Shown here one piece after another: positions 47,291 through 55,764 of a stretch of 64,000 bases of DNA. Location of the stretch: assembly GCF_014654365.1 (NCBI RefSeq), contig NZ_BNAY01000012.1:113406-177405 (forward strand), read 5' to 3'. Source of the DNA: Amycolatopsis oliviviridis (GTDB lineage: Bacteria > Actinomycetota > Actinomycetes > Mycobacteriales > Pseudonocardiaceae). Every line of letters begins with the position of its first letter. Position 1 is the first letter of the stretch. The position numbers and the translations under genes are program-made. The notes under the pieces were generated by a model, which was not told where the DNA came from, did no database searches, and worked only from the letters and a program-made list of their open reading frames with translations.

Positions 47291-48586
47291 ATGGCACGGA
47301 TCGGTGACGGCGGCGACCTGCTGAAATGTTCTTTCTGCGGCAAGAGCCAGAAGCAGGTGAAGAAGCTCATTGCCGGCCCCGGGGTCTACATCTGCGATGA
47401 GTGCATCGATCTCTGCAACGAGATCATCGAAGAGGAACTGGCCGAGGCCGGTGAGGTCAAGCTCGACGAGCTGCCCAAACCCGCCGAGATCCACGAGTTC
47501 CTCGAGCAGTACATCATCGGCCAGGACGACGCGAAGCGTTCGCTGGCCGTGGCGGTGTACAACCACTACAAGCGTGTGCAGTCCGACGACAAGGCCGGGC
47601 CGAAGGATTCCAAGGACGAGACCGTCGAACTGGCGAAGTCCAACATCCTGATGCTCGGGCCGACGGGCTGCGGCAAGACCTACCTGGCCCAGACGCTGGC
47701 GAAGATGCTGAACGTCCCGTTCGCGATCGCGGACGCGACGGCGCTCACCGAAGCCGGATATGTCGGCGAGGACGTCGAGAACATCCTGCTCAAGCTGATC
47801 CAGGCGGCGGATTACGACGTCAAGCGGGCCGAGACGGGCATCATCTACATCGACGAGGTCGACAAGATCGCCCGGAAGTCGGAGAACCCGTCGATCACCC
47901 GCGACGTGTCCGGCGAGGGCGTGCAGCAGGCGCTGCTGAAGATCCTCGAAGGCACCACCGCTTCGGTGCCGCCGCAGGGCGGCCGCAAGCACCCGCACCA
48001 GGAGTTCATCCAGATCGACACGACGAACGTGCTGTTCATCGTGGCCGGCGCGTTCGCCGGACTGGAGAAGATCATCAACGAGCGGGTCGGCAAGCGCGGC
48101 CTCGGTTTCGGCGCGGAGATCCGCACGAAGGCCGAGATCGACGAGAGCGACATCTTCTCCGACACCATGCCGGAGGACCTGATCAAGTTCGGGCTCATCC
48201 CGGAGTTCATCGGCCGCCTCCCGGTCGTGGCGACGGTGACCCACCTGGACAAGGACTCGCTGGTCAGCATCCTGACCACGCCGCGCAACGCGCTGGTGAA
48301 GCAGTACAAGAAGCTCTTCGAGATGGACAACGTCGAGCTGGAGTTCACCAAGACCGCGCTCGAGGCCATCGCCGACCAGGCCGTGCTCCGCGGCACCGGC
48401 GCCCGGGGCCTGCGCGCGATCATGGAAGAGGTCCTGCAGCCGGTCATGTACGACATCCCCAGCCGCGACGACGTCGCGAAGGTCGTCATCACCGAGCAGA
48501 CGGTCCGCGAGAACGTGAACCCGACGATCGTGGCGCGTCAGCCGTCACGCCGTCGCAGCAGCGAGCGCGGCGAGAAGTCCGCCTGA
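47291..48586 (+). CDS. clpX: ATP-dependent Clp protease ATPase subunit ClpX
   Basis: This 431-residue AAA+ unfoldase begins with the zinc-binding domain (C13, C16, C35 and C38: CSFC and CDEC). It has Walker A GPTGCGKT, Walker B IIYIDEVDK, the pore loop region and sensor-2 motif GARGLRAIMEE. It recognises substrates and threads them into ClpP1P2. ATG 47291 gives the standard N-terminus for actinobacterial ClpX (MARIGDGGDLLKC); the frame is open upstream but not needed. Confidence 0.97.
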   Translation: MARIGDGGDLLKCSFCGKSQKQVKKLIAGPGVYICDECIDLCNEIIEEELAEAGEVKLDELPKPAEIHEFLEQYIIGQDDAKRSLAVAVYNHYKRVQSDDKAGPKDSKDETVELAKSNILMLGPTGCGKTYLAQTLAKMLNVPFAIADATALTEAGYVGEDVENILLKLIQAADYDVKRAETGIIYIDEVDKIARKSENPSITRDVSGEGVQQALLKILEGTTASVPPQGGRKHPHQEFIQIDTTNVLFIVAGAFAGLEKIINERVGKRGLGFGAEIRTKAEIDESDIFSDTMPEDLIKFGLIPEFIGRLPVVATVTHLDKDSLVSILTTPRNALVKQYKKLFEMDNVELEFTKTALEAIADQAVLRGTGARGLRAIMEEVLQPVMYDIPSRDDVAKVVITEQTVRENVNPTIVARQPSRRRSSERGEKSA

Positions 48587-48602
48587 GCGGCGATCTTCGT
48601 CA

Positions 48603-48640
48603 CCGATGCCCCGGCCGGATCCTTCCGGCCGGGGCATCGG
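48603..48640 (+). terminator. Intrinsic terminator after clpX
   Basis: Perfect 17-base arms (48603-48619 and 48624-48640) with a TCCT loop and a short T-rich tail start 17 bases after the clpX stop. Confidence 0.88.
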
Positions 48641-48686
48641 TTTCTCCGGCCCGGTCCGGCCGGTCACCGGACCGAGATAGGATGCG

Positions 48687-49070
48687 ATGGTGCCGCTGAC
48701 TCCCACGAAGGACGAGAACGAGGCTTCCGAGCTGGCAGCCGCGAGTCCACGCGAGGTCAGGGGACTCGTCGAACTCACCGAACGCATCGTCGTCGGGGCC
48801 TATCGCGGGCACCCGTGGATCCCGCGCGCGCTGACGATCGCGCTGGGCGTCCTGGTGGCGACCTGCCTGATCGCCGGCGTCGTCCGGTTGTCGCCGCTGC
48901 CGCTGATCCCGCTGCCGTTGTTCGCCGGCTCGGCGTACGCGCTCGTCCGGATCAAGGCGGCGCGCGACGCGGAGGCGAACCACGCGCTCGTCGTCTGGAC
49001 CGGGCTGTTCACCGGTGCGACGCTCGCCGGATTCTGGCTGATCTCGATGGCGGGACGCTGGCTCGGCTGA
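48687..49070 (+). CDS. Small membrane protein of unknown function
   Basis: This 127-residue protein has an acidic cytoplasmic N-terminus, then three hydrophobic segments (about 47-68, 70-85 and 103-123). RIKAARDAEANHALVVW forms the cytoplasmic loop. No family was recognised. It is between clpX and the anti-sigma-like gene and has a reasonable GATAGGATG context upstream of the ATG. Confidence 0.6.
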   Translation: MVPLTPTKDENEASELAAASPREVRGLVELTERIVVGAYRGHPWIPRALTIALGVLVATCLIAGVVRLSPLPLIPLPLFAGSAYALVRIKAARDAEANHALVVWTGLFTGATLAGFWLISMAGRWLG

Positions 49071-49112
49071 ACAGCCTTACCCCAGGTTTTCGGGTTTCCC
49101 GCCGTTAGTGGG

Positions 49113-49138
49113 GTTTCAGGATCGCCTCAACGGGGTAA
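49113..49138 (+). promoter_or_regulatory. Candidate SigB/SigF-type stress promoter
   Basis: GTTT (49113-49116) and GGGTAA (49133-49138) are separated by 16 bases, matching the GTTT-N14-16-GGGTA pattern of actinomycete SigB/SigF-type promoters. It ends nine bases before the GTG of the next gene, and no ribosome site intervenes, so the mRNA is probably leaderless. Confidence 0.6.
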
Positions 49139-49147
49139 GACGAGTCC

Positions 49148-50068
49148 GTGACGGTCACCACGGGCCCTTTCTCCCATGTGGGACTGCTCTACTCCGGTGA
49201 CGCCGAGTATCTGAGCGGTACTGTTCCGTACATTCTCGAAGGGTTGAAGCTCGACGAACCCGTCGCGGTGGCCGTCCCCGGCCGGAATCTGACGCTGATC
49301 GAGGCGGCTTTGGGCGATTCCGCGGCCGACGTCGAACTCATCGACATGACCGAAGCCGGCCGCAATCCGGGCCGCATCCTCCCCGGCGTGCTCCTCGCGT
49401 TCGCGGACAACCGGCCGGGTCCGGTCCGGATCGTCGGCGAACCGATCTGGGCGGGACGTTCGGCCCTGGAGTACCCGGCGTGCGCGCAGCACGAGGCGCT
49501 GATCAATTTCGCGTTCGGCGACCGCGACCTCAGCATGCTGTGCCCGTACGACCGGACCCGGCTCGAAGACGACGTCCTCGCCGACGTCGAACGGACCCAT
49601 CCGACCCTCTCCGGCGCGGACGGAGATCGGCCGAGCGAGGGCTACGCCCCCGACACGATCGTCGAGAAGTACAACCTGCCGCTGCCTGAACCGCGGGAGG
49701 CCGAGACGTTCCGGTTCGACATCGCCAGGCTGTCCGCAGTGCGCCACTTCGCGCAGGAGAGAGCCGAGGAGTGCGGGCTCGCCGCGGACCGGGTGGAGGA
49801 CCTCGTCCTGGCGGTGGCGGAACTGTCCGCCAACAGCGTGCTGCACGGTTCGGGACACGGGATCGTCCGCGTCTGGCGCGACGAGGAGCACGTGCTCTGC
49901 GAGGTCGTCGACGAAGGCACGCTGAGCGATCCGCTGGCGGGCCGCAGACCCGCTTCGCCGGGGCAGATCGGCGGACGTGGGCTGGTGCTGGTGAACCAGG
50001 TCGCCGATCTCGTCCGGCAGTACCTCAGACCGGGATCGACCGTGACGAGGATCTACTTCCGCGTCTGA
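49148..50068 (+). CDS. MEDS-domain anti-sigma-like regulator (RsbA family)
   Basis: This 306-residue protein joins an N-terminal MEDS domain (about 8-160; HVGLLYSGDAEYL, ending CPYDRTRL) to a C-terminal HATPase_c_2 domain (about 185-305; ELSANSVLHGSGHG, GGRGLVLVNQV), as in RsbA/RsbW-like anti-sigma factors. MEDS domains are thought to sense small molecules. It probably binds a sigma factor or an anti-anti-sigma protein. GTG 49148 lies directly behind a SigB-type promoter, which suggests feedback on the stress sigma factor it controls; that is inference. Confidence 0.85.
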   Translation: MTVTTGPFSHVGLLYSGDAEYLSGTVPYILEGLKLDEPVAVAVPGRNLTLIEAALGDSAADVELIDMTEAGRNPGRILPGVLLAFADNRPGPVRIVGEPIWAGRSALEYPACAQHEALINFAFGDRDLSMLCPYDRTRLEDDVLADVERTHPTLSGADGDRPSEGYAPDTIVEKYNLPLPEPREAETFRFDIARLSAVRHFAQERAEECGLAADRVEDLVLAVAELSANSVLHGSGHGIVRVWRDEEHVLCEVVDEGTLSDPLAGRRPASPGQIGGRGLVLVNQVADLVRQYLRPGSTVTRIYFRV

Positions 50069-50074
50069 CCCGGC

Positions 50075-51016
50075 CTAGGCGTTCTTCGGCACGTGCTTGC
50101 CGAGGAACGCGACCAGGCTCGGGACGACGGTGCGGTTGAAGGCGTCGCCGTGCTTGCCACGCGCGGTGTGCGCGACCGTCGGCCGTGCTTCGGAGATGAA
50201 CTTCCGCACCCCGCCGATGAAGGGATCCTCGGTGCCGCACCAGATCCCGGTCGGCACGCTCTTGGTGACGTCGATGTGGCGCAACGGGTCCAGCGAACCC
50301 CAGTCGGCGGCGTCGCGGAACGCGCGCCGCTTGCTCATCTCGGTCCACGATGTGATCAGGGCCGGCGCGAGCGCCGCGACCGCGGCGGGCGGACGTCGGC
50401 GTTCCAGACGGCGCCGGGTGTAGAGCAGCGCGCCGAAGCCGCCCATCGAAAGCCCGGTGGCGGCGAACGGCAGACCGTCCCGGCCGCCGAGGCCGCGGGC
50501 GGCGAGCCAGCGGGGGACCTCTTCCAGCAGCATCGCCATCGGGTTGTCGCCGGGCTGGTTCTCGTGCCAGTAGTGGTCGCCGCCGTCGACCGCGACGAAC
50601 CCGAACGGGGGGACCGCCTTGCGGGCGACGTCGCTGCCGAGTTGCTTGAGCAGCCCCGTCGGGGCGGCGTGCCGCGCGGTGCCGTGGAGGCCGTGCAGCA
50701 TCAGCGACATCGGCAGGCCCTTGGGCGGTGCCTTGGTCGGCAGCATGAGCACGAGGTCGACCTCGCGGCCGCGGGCTTCGGAGTACACGCGTTCGACGCG
50801 GGGGCTGCCGAGCTGGGTGGCGGGGGTCGGCGACGCGACGCCGAGTGCCCGCTGAAGCGCTTCACTGAACGGCAGGGCCCCGGTGGCCGTTCCGGCGGCG
50901 AGCCCCGCGACACCGAGACCCGACGCCCCGGCGATCAGCACGGAACGACGGCTCAGCCAGCGGCGGGCGCCATGCACCCCCGGCAGCGTCGCGTGCCCCT
51001 GGTCGTCCTCGTTCAC
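50075..51016 (-). CDS. Tat-exported alpha/beta-hydrolase (esterase)
   Basis: This 313-residue protein has a twin-arginine signal (RRWLSRRSVLIAGASG) and a hydrophobic core up to about residue 45. The hydrolase domain has the nucleophile elbow TGLSMGGFG, a late aspartate in WCGTEDPFIGG and a histidine in RGKHGDAFN. It resembles esterase D/antigen-85-like families. Likely substrates are extracellular esters. GTG 51016 is used; it has a GGGGACGG-like site. Confidence 0.85.
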   Translation of the reverse strand: MNEDDQGHATLPGVHGARRWLSRRSVLIAGASGLGVAGLAAGTATGALPFSEALQRALGVASPTPATQLGSPRVERVYSEARGREVDLVLMLPTKAPPKGLPMSLMLHGLHGTARHAAPTGLLKQLGSDVARKAVPPFGFVAVDGGDHYWHENQPGDNPMAMLLEEVPRWLAARGLGGRDGLPFAATGLSMGGFGALLYTRRRLERRRPPAAVAALAPALITSWTEMSKRRAFRDAADWGSLDPLRHIDVTKSVPTGIWCGTEDPFIGGVRKFISEARPTVAHTARGKHGDAFNRTVVPSLVAFLGKHVPKNA

Positions 51017-51113
51017 CCGTCCCCGTTCCCCCGTTGATCTTCTACCAGGTCAGACGTGCGTTCTCGCGGGAAGGTTGCACGGTTCACCGACCTGTGACCG
51101 GGGTATCGCCGGA

Positions 51114-51812
51114 TCAGGTGCCGATGTTTCCCTCTTTCGCGCGCCAGGCTTCGATCGAGACCTGCGCGGACCGCGTCGCGGCCTCGAAAGTGTCTCCGAG
51201 ACCCACTCCGAGCGCGGTGGCCAGGGGAATCAGGATGTGGTCCACGCCATTCCGGCCGTCGCCGAAGTGGCCGGCGACCTCCAGCGTGATGTAGCCGTGC
51301 ACGGCGCTCCAGAGCTGGGCGGCGACGGCGAACTCCGAGGCGGGACGGAACCGGCCCGCCTCGATCACCCGCTTCGCGCCGCGGACGAGATAGCCGAACG
51401 CTTCGAGGCCTTCCGCGCTCGCGTTCTGGCGGGTCTCCTCGTTGGTCATGTCGCCCAGTGCCGCCTTCTGCCCGCTGGGCTGGCTCTGGCCGAAGGTGAC
51501 CGCGTAGAGCTGCGGGTTGTCCACCACGGTCCGCCGGTACGCCAGCGCCAGGGTGAGGATGTCGGCCGCCGGGTCCTCGGTCTCCTCGACCTCGCCGAGA
51601 TTCGCCGACAGCCGCCGGAATCCCTCGCGCGCGACCTCGTCGACCAGGGCGCCCATCCCGCCGAAGTGGGTGTACACGGCCATGGTCGACGCGCCGATTT
51701 CGGCCGCCAGCTTGCGGGCCTGGAGTGCCTCCGGGCCGCCGTGTTCGAGCAGCCGGATCGCCGCCTCGATCAGCTTGGCCTTGACCTCGGCGGCAGCGGG
51801 TTTCGGTGACAT
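51114..51812 (-). CDS. TetR-family transcriptional regulator
   Basis: This 232-residue repressor has the TetR N-terminal helix-turn-helix (about 10-55; LIEAAIRLLEHGGPEALQARKLAAEIGASTMAVYTHFG) and a C-terminal ligand domain of the WHG type. It is divergent from the carotenoid oxygenase gene. Two identical-type palindromes in the 75-base gap are its likely operators, so it probably represses both genes. Confidence 0.92.
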   Translation of the reverse strand: MSPKPAAAEVKAKLIEAAIRLLEHGGPEALQARKLAAEIGASTMAVYTHFGGMGALVDEVAREGFRRLSANLGEVEETEDPAADILTLALAYRRTVVDNPQLYAVTFGQSQPSGQKAALGDMTNEETRQNASAEGLEAFGYLVRGAKRVIEAGRFRPASEFAVAAQLWSAVHGYITLEVAGHFGDGRNGVDHILIPLATALGVGLGDTFEAATRSAQVSIEAWRAKEGNIGT

Positions 51813-51827
51813 GCTTGCCAGTGTCTC

Positions 51828-51863
51828 ATAACCCTGTTATAAATGAATCCATAACTACGTTAT
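51828..51863. promoter_or_regulatory. Twin TetR operator sites
   Basis: ATAACCCTGTTAT (51828-51840) and ATAACTACGTTAT (51851-51863) share the pattern ATAAC-N3-GTTAT. They are 23 bases apart centre to centre, about two helical turns, between the TetR and oxygenase starts. The regular spacing fits two dimers on one face. Confidence 0.75.
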
Positions 51864-51887
51864 TGTCATCGATCCAGGGGGCCTGTG

Positions 51888-53330
51888 ATGGGCAACAAGT
51901 TCCTCGAGGGCAACTTCGCCCCGGTCAGCAGTGAGCACACGATCACCGAACTGCGCGTCACCGGGCACATCCCGGAGTACCTGGACGGGCGCTACCTGCG
52001 GAACGGGCCGAACCCGCTGTCCGAAGTGGACCCGGCGACCTATCACTGGTTCATGGGCGACGGCATGGTGCACGGCGTCCGGCTGCGCGACGGCCGCGCG
52101 GAGTGGTACCGCAACCGCTGGGTGCGCAACCCTCGGCTTTCGCGGGAACTCGGCGAGACCTGGGAAGGCGGCTCCGTCCCCGGCGTCGCGTCCATGGGGG
52201 CCAACACGAACGTGATCGGCCACGCAGGCAAGACCCTCGCGCTGATCGAGGGCGGCGCGACGAGCTTCGAGCTGACCGACGAACTCGACACCGTCGGCGC
52301 CTGCGACTTCGACGGCACCCTTCCCGGCGGCTACACCGCCCACCCGAAGCGTGATCCGGAGACCGGCGAACTGCACGCCGTGTCGTACTTCTTCGGCTGG
52401 GGCAACAAGGTTCAGTACTCGGTGATCGACGCGCAGGGCCGCGCCAAGCGCACGGTCGACGTCGAGGTCACCGGCTCGCCGATGATGCACGACTTCTCCC
52501 TGACCGAGAAGCACGTCGTCTTCTACGACCTCCCGGTCACGTTCGAGAGCGAGCAGGCCGTCGCCACATCGGTTCCGTCGTTCCTGCGCACCCCCGCCCG
52601 GCTGGTGGTGTCCGCGCTGGTGGGCAAGGTGAAGGTGCCGGACCCCCTCAGCGCGAAACTGCGTCAGCGGATCTCGGGCAACTCGGGCCTGCCGTACCGC
52701 TGGAACCCCCGGTACCCGGCGCGGATCGGGGTCATGCCGCGGGAGGGCGGCAACGGCGACATCCGCTGGTTCGAGGTCGAGCCGTGCTACGTGTTCCACC
52801 CGATGAACGCCTACGACGACGGCGACACCATCGTGCTGGACGTCGTCCGGCACCCGAAGATGTTCGACACCGAACTGCTGGGGCCCGCCGAGGGACCGCC
52901 GACCCTGGACCGCTGGACCGTCGACCTGGCCGCGGGCAAGGTCGTCGAGGAGCGCCTCGACGACCAGGGGCAGGAGTTCCCGCGCGTCGACGAGCGGCTG
53001 GTCGGGCGGCCGCACCGGTTCGGCTACTCGGTGTCCACAAGGGACGGATCGGCGTCCTCGGGTGCCCTGCTCAAGCACGATCTGTGGAAGCGTTCGGTCG
53101 CGTCGAGGGAGTTCGGCGCCGGCGCCCAGGTGGGGGAGTTCGTGTTCGTCCCGTCCTCAGTGGACGCGGGCGAGGACGAGGGCGTGCTGATGGGATTCGT
53201 CTACGATCCCGCGACGCAGAAGAGCGATCTGACCATTTTGGACGCGGGAACGCTGGAGACCGTCGGTGCCGTGCACCTGCCGGACCGCGTGCCGAACGGC
53301 TTCCACGGGAACTGGGTGGGCGCGGAGTAA
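51888..53330 (+). CDS. Carotenoid cleavage oxygenase (RPE65/CCD family)
   Basis: This 480-residue enzyme has the seven-bladed propeller family signatures LRNGPNPL near the N-terminus, FMGDGMVHGV, and the iron-binding histidines in TAHPK, MMHDFSLT, VFHPMNAYDDGD and FHGNW. It splits double bonds of carotenoids or stilbenes with O2. It lies 75 bases from the divergent TetR gene with twin operators. ATG 51888 is preferred over the GTG one codon earlier. No carotenoid synthesis genes are in the window, so the substrate is open. Confidence 0.92.
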   Translation: MGNKFLEGNFAPVSSEHTITELRVTGHIPEYLDGRYLRNGPNPLSEVDPATYHWFMGDGMVHGVRLRDGRAEWYRNRWVRNPRLSRELGETWEGGSVPGVASMGANTNVIGHAGKTLALIEGGATSFELTDELDTVGACDFDGTLPGGYTAHPKRDPETGELHAVSYFFGWGNKVQYSVIDAQGRAKRTVDVEVTGSPMMHDFSLTEKHVVFYDLPVTFESEQAVATSVPSFLRTPARLVVSALVGKVKVPDPLSAKLRQRISGNSGLPYRWNPRYPARIGVMPREGGNGDIRWFEVEPCYVFHPMNAYDDGDTIVLDVVRHPKMFDTELLGPAEGPPTLDRWTVDLAAGKVVEERLDDQGQEFPRVDERLVGRPHRFGYSVSTRDGSASSGALLKHDLWKRSVASREFGAGAQVGEFVFVPSSVDAGEDEGVLMGFVYDPATQKSDLTILDAGTLETVGAVHLPDRVPNGFHGNWVGAE

Positions 53331-53335
53331 GGGCG

Positions 53336-54190
53336 TCAGTCGAGGCCGAGCACCCGCTGTTCGCCGCTGTAGAGGTTCATGCTGTCGCCCCGCAGGAAAC
53401 CGATGAGGGTCATGCCGTTCTCTTCGGCCAGTTCCGCGGCCAGCGACGACGGCGCGGAAACCGCCGCCAGCAGGCCGATCCCGGCCATGGCGGCCTTCTG
53501 CACCAGTTCGAACGACGCGCGGCCGGACACCAGCAGTCCGGTGTCCGCCGCGGGGATCCGGCCCTCCTGCAGGGCCCAGCCGAGGACCTTGTCGACGGCG
53601 TTGTGCCTGCCGACGTCCTCCCGCACGACGGCGAGGTTCCCCCGCGAGTCGAAGAGCGCGGCCGCGTGCAACCCGCCGGTGCTGGAGAAGACCTTCTGAT
53701 GCGCGCGCAGCGTGTCCGGGAGTCCGGCCAGCACCTCGGTGCTCACCGTGAATTCGGACTTCTCCGGTGAGAACCGGCTTCGCAGCTTGACCGCGTCGAG
53801 CGCGGCCTTGCCGCAGACGCCGCACGAGGACGTGGTGTAGAAGTTCCGCTCGACACCCGTCTCCGGTGGCGCGACCCCTTCGGCCAGCGCGATGTCCAGG
53901 ACGTTGTAGGTGTTGCGGCCCTGGTCGTCGACGCCGTCGCAGTACCGGGCGACCGCGACGTCCTCGCGCGAGGTGAGCACCCCTTCGGACAGCAGGAAGC
54001 CGTGCGCGAGTTCGACGTCGTTGCCGGGTGTCCGCATGGTGACCGCGAGTGCCTTGCCGCCGACGCGGATCTCCAGCGGTTCTTCGGCCGCGAGCGCGTC
54101 GGGCCGCCGCACGTCCCTGGTCGCGGAGATCTTCCGCACCGGACGGCGCACCGTCACCCTGCCCACTTGTCCACCTTTCTGGCCGGTCAT
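53336..54190 (-). CDS. fdhD: FdhD, sulfurtransferase for formate dehydrogenase
   Basis: This 284-residue protein has the CGVC motif (C123 and C126; SSCGVCGK) that transfers sulfur from cysteine desulfurase to the molybdenum or tungsten cofactor of formate dehydrogenases. VREDVGRHNAVDK and SGRASFELVQKAAMAGI are conserved family segments. ATG 54190 is chosen; a GTG a few codons inside is possible. It is divergent from the oxalate/formate-type transporter and probably serves the oxidoreductase at 60266-62572. Confidence 0.94.
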   Translation of the reverse strand: MTGQKGGQVGRVTVRRPVRKISATRDVRRPDALAAEEPLEIRVGGKALAVTMRTPGNDVELAHGFLLSEGVLTSREDVAVARYCDGVDDQGRNTYNVLDIALAEGVAPPETGVERNFYTTSSCGVCGKAALDAVKLRSRFSPEKSEFTVSTEVLAGLPDTLRAHQKVFSSTGGLHAAALFDSRGNLAVVREDVGRHNAVDKVLGWALQEGRIPAADTGLLVSGRASFELVQKAAMAGIGLLAAVSAPSSLAAELAEENGMTLIGFLRGDSMNLYSGEQRVLGLD

Positions 54191-54267
54191 TCGACAGTCG
54201 TGTACTGCAACGTCGGGAATTAAGTAATACATTCCCAGTGCACATCCTCAGAGTACGGAGGCGCCGG

Positions 54268-55629
54268 ATGGCTGTCGGCTTCCTGGACCGTTCCCGCATC
54301 GTCGCATCACCGGGCTGGAGCCGCTGGCTGATACCACCCGCCGCGCTGGCCGTGCACCTGTCGATCGGGCAGGCGTACGCGTGGAGCGTCTTCAAACCGC
54401 CGCTGGAAAAGACCCTCGGGCTCAGCGGTACGGAGAGCGCTCTCCCGTTCCAGCTCGGCATCGTGATGCTCGGGCTGTCGGCGGCGTTCGGCGGGACGCT
54501 GGTCGAGCGCAACGGGCCGCGCTGGGCGATGTTCGTCTCGATGGTCTGCTTCAGCTCGGGCTTCCTGCTCTCCGCGCTCGGCGTGGCGACGTCGCAGTAC
54601 TGGCTCGTCGTCCTCGGCTGGGGCGGGATCGGCGGCATCGGGCTCGGGATCGGCTACATCTCACCGGTGTCGACGCTGATCAAATGGTTCCCGGACCGGC
54701 CGGGCATGGCCACCGGGATCGCGATCATGGGCTTCGGCGGCGGCGCGCTGATCGCCTCGCCGTGGTCGTCGCAGATGCTGGGCACGGCGCCGTGGTCCCT
54801 CGGGACGGTCGCGACGGCGTTCCTCGTGCACGGCCTGGTCTACGCGGTCTTCATGAGCCTCGGCATCCTGCTGATCCGGGTGCCCGCCGACGGCTGGAAG
54901 CCGAAGGGCTGGGAACCGAAGGCCGACAACGGCAACGCGATGATCACCACCGCGAACGTGTCGGCGCGCAACGCCATCAAGACGCCGCAGTTCTGGCTCC
55001 TCTGGGTGGTCCTGTGCTTCAACGTGACGGCGGGCATCGGCATCCTGGAGAAGGCGGCACCGATGATCGCGGACTTCTTCCGCGAGACCTCGACACCCGT
55101 CGGCACCGCCGCCGCGGCCGGGTTCGTCGCGTTGCTGTCGCTGACCAACATGCTCGGCCGGTTCGTCTGGTCGTCCACTTCGGACCTGGTGGGGCGCAAG
55201 AACATCTACCGGCTCTACCTCGGCGCGGGCGCCCTGCTGTACCTCGTGATCGCGTTGACCACCAACGCCTCCAAGCTCGTGTTCGTCCTGTGCGCCATGC
55301 TGATCCTGTCCTTCTACGGTGGCGGCTTCGCGACCGTCCCGGCGTACCTGAAGGACCTTTTCGGCACCTACCAGGTCGGCGCGATCCACGGCAGGCTGCT
55401 GACCGCGTGGTCGATGGCGGGGGTGCTCGGGCCGCTCATCGTCAACGCCATCGCCGACGGCCAGAAATCGGCGGGCAAGGTCGGCCCCGACCTCTACACG
55501 ACATCGCTGTTCATCATGATCGGCCTGCTGGTCGTCGGTTTCGTGGCCAACGAGCTGGTACGGCCGGTCAACCCGAAGTTCCACGAGCCGGCGTCGTCCG
55601 GCGAGCCCGCGAGGAGTGAGGCCCGATGA
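54268..55629 (+). CDS. MFS transporter, oxalate/formate antiporter type (OxlT-like)
   Basis: This 453-residue protein has twelve hydrophobic segments and family motifs WLIPPAALAVHLSIGQAYAWSV and IGLGIGYISPVSTLIKWFPD, as in OxlT/oxalate-formate antiporters and their actinobacterial relatives. It should exchange small carboxylates. The ATG follows GGAG. It overlaps a 42-residue gene by four bases (ATGA), the typical partner, and stands divergent from fdhD, so formate is a reasonable substrate guess. Confidence 0.87.
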   Translation: MAVGFLDRSRIVASPGWSRWLIPPAALAVHLSIGQAYAWSVFKPPLEKTLGLSGTESALPFQLGIVMLGLSAAFGGTLVERNGPRWAMFVSMVCFSSGFLLSALGVATSQYWLVVLGWGGIGGIGLGIGYISPVSTLIKWFPDRPGMATGIAIMGFGGGALIASPWSSQMLGTAPWSLGTVATAFLVHGLVYAVFMSLGILLIRVPADGWKPKGWEPKADNGNAMITTANVSARNAIKTPQFWLLWVVLCFNVTAGIGILEKAAPMIADFFRETSTPVGTAAAAGFVALLSLTNMLGRFVWSSTSDLVGRKNIYRLYLGAGALLYLVIALTTNASKLVFVLCAMLILSFYGGGFATVPAYLKDLFGTYQVGAIHGRLLTAWSMAGVLGPLIVNAIADGQKSAGKVGPDLYTTSLFIMIGLLVVGFVANELVRPVNPKFHEPASSGEPARSEAR

Positions 55630-55754
55630 CCGAACAGGCTCCCGAAAGCCGCCGCGTCGGGTTGATGGTGTTCGCCTGGCTGTGGGTCGCGCTCCCGTTC
55701 GCCTACGGCGTCTACGAGCTGTTCCGGAAAGTGGTCCAGCTCTTCGGTGGCTAA
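55626..55754 (+). CDS. MFS transporter small subunit (42 residues)
   Basis: ATG 55626 overlaps the transporter stop (ATGA) and reads 42 codons. The product has a short charged N-terminus (MTEQAPESRRVG) and one transmembrane helix (LMVFAWLWVALPFAYGVYEL). This fits the one-helix small subunits found directly after oxalate/formate-type MFS genes. It is below many gene-caller length limits. The overlap and perfect position argue that it is real. Confidence 0.78.
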   Translation: MTEQAPESRRVGLMVFAWLWVALPFAYGVYELFRKVVQLFGG

Positions 55755-55764
55755 GCTCGGCTCC

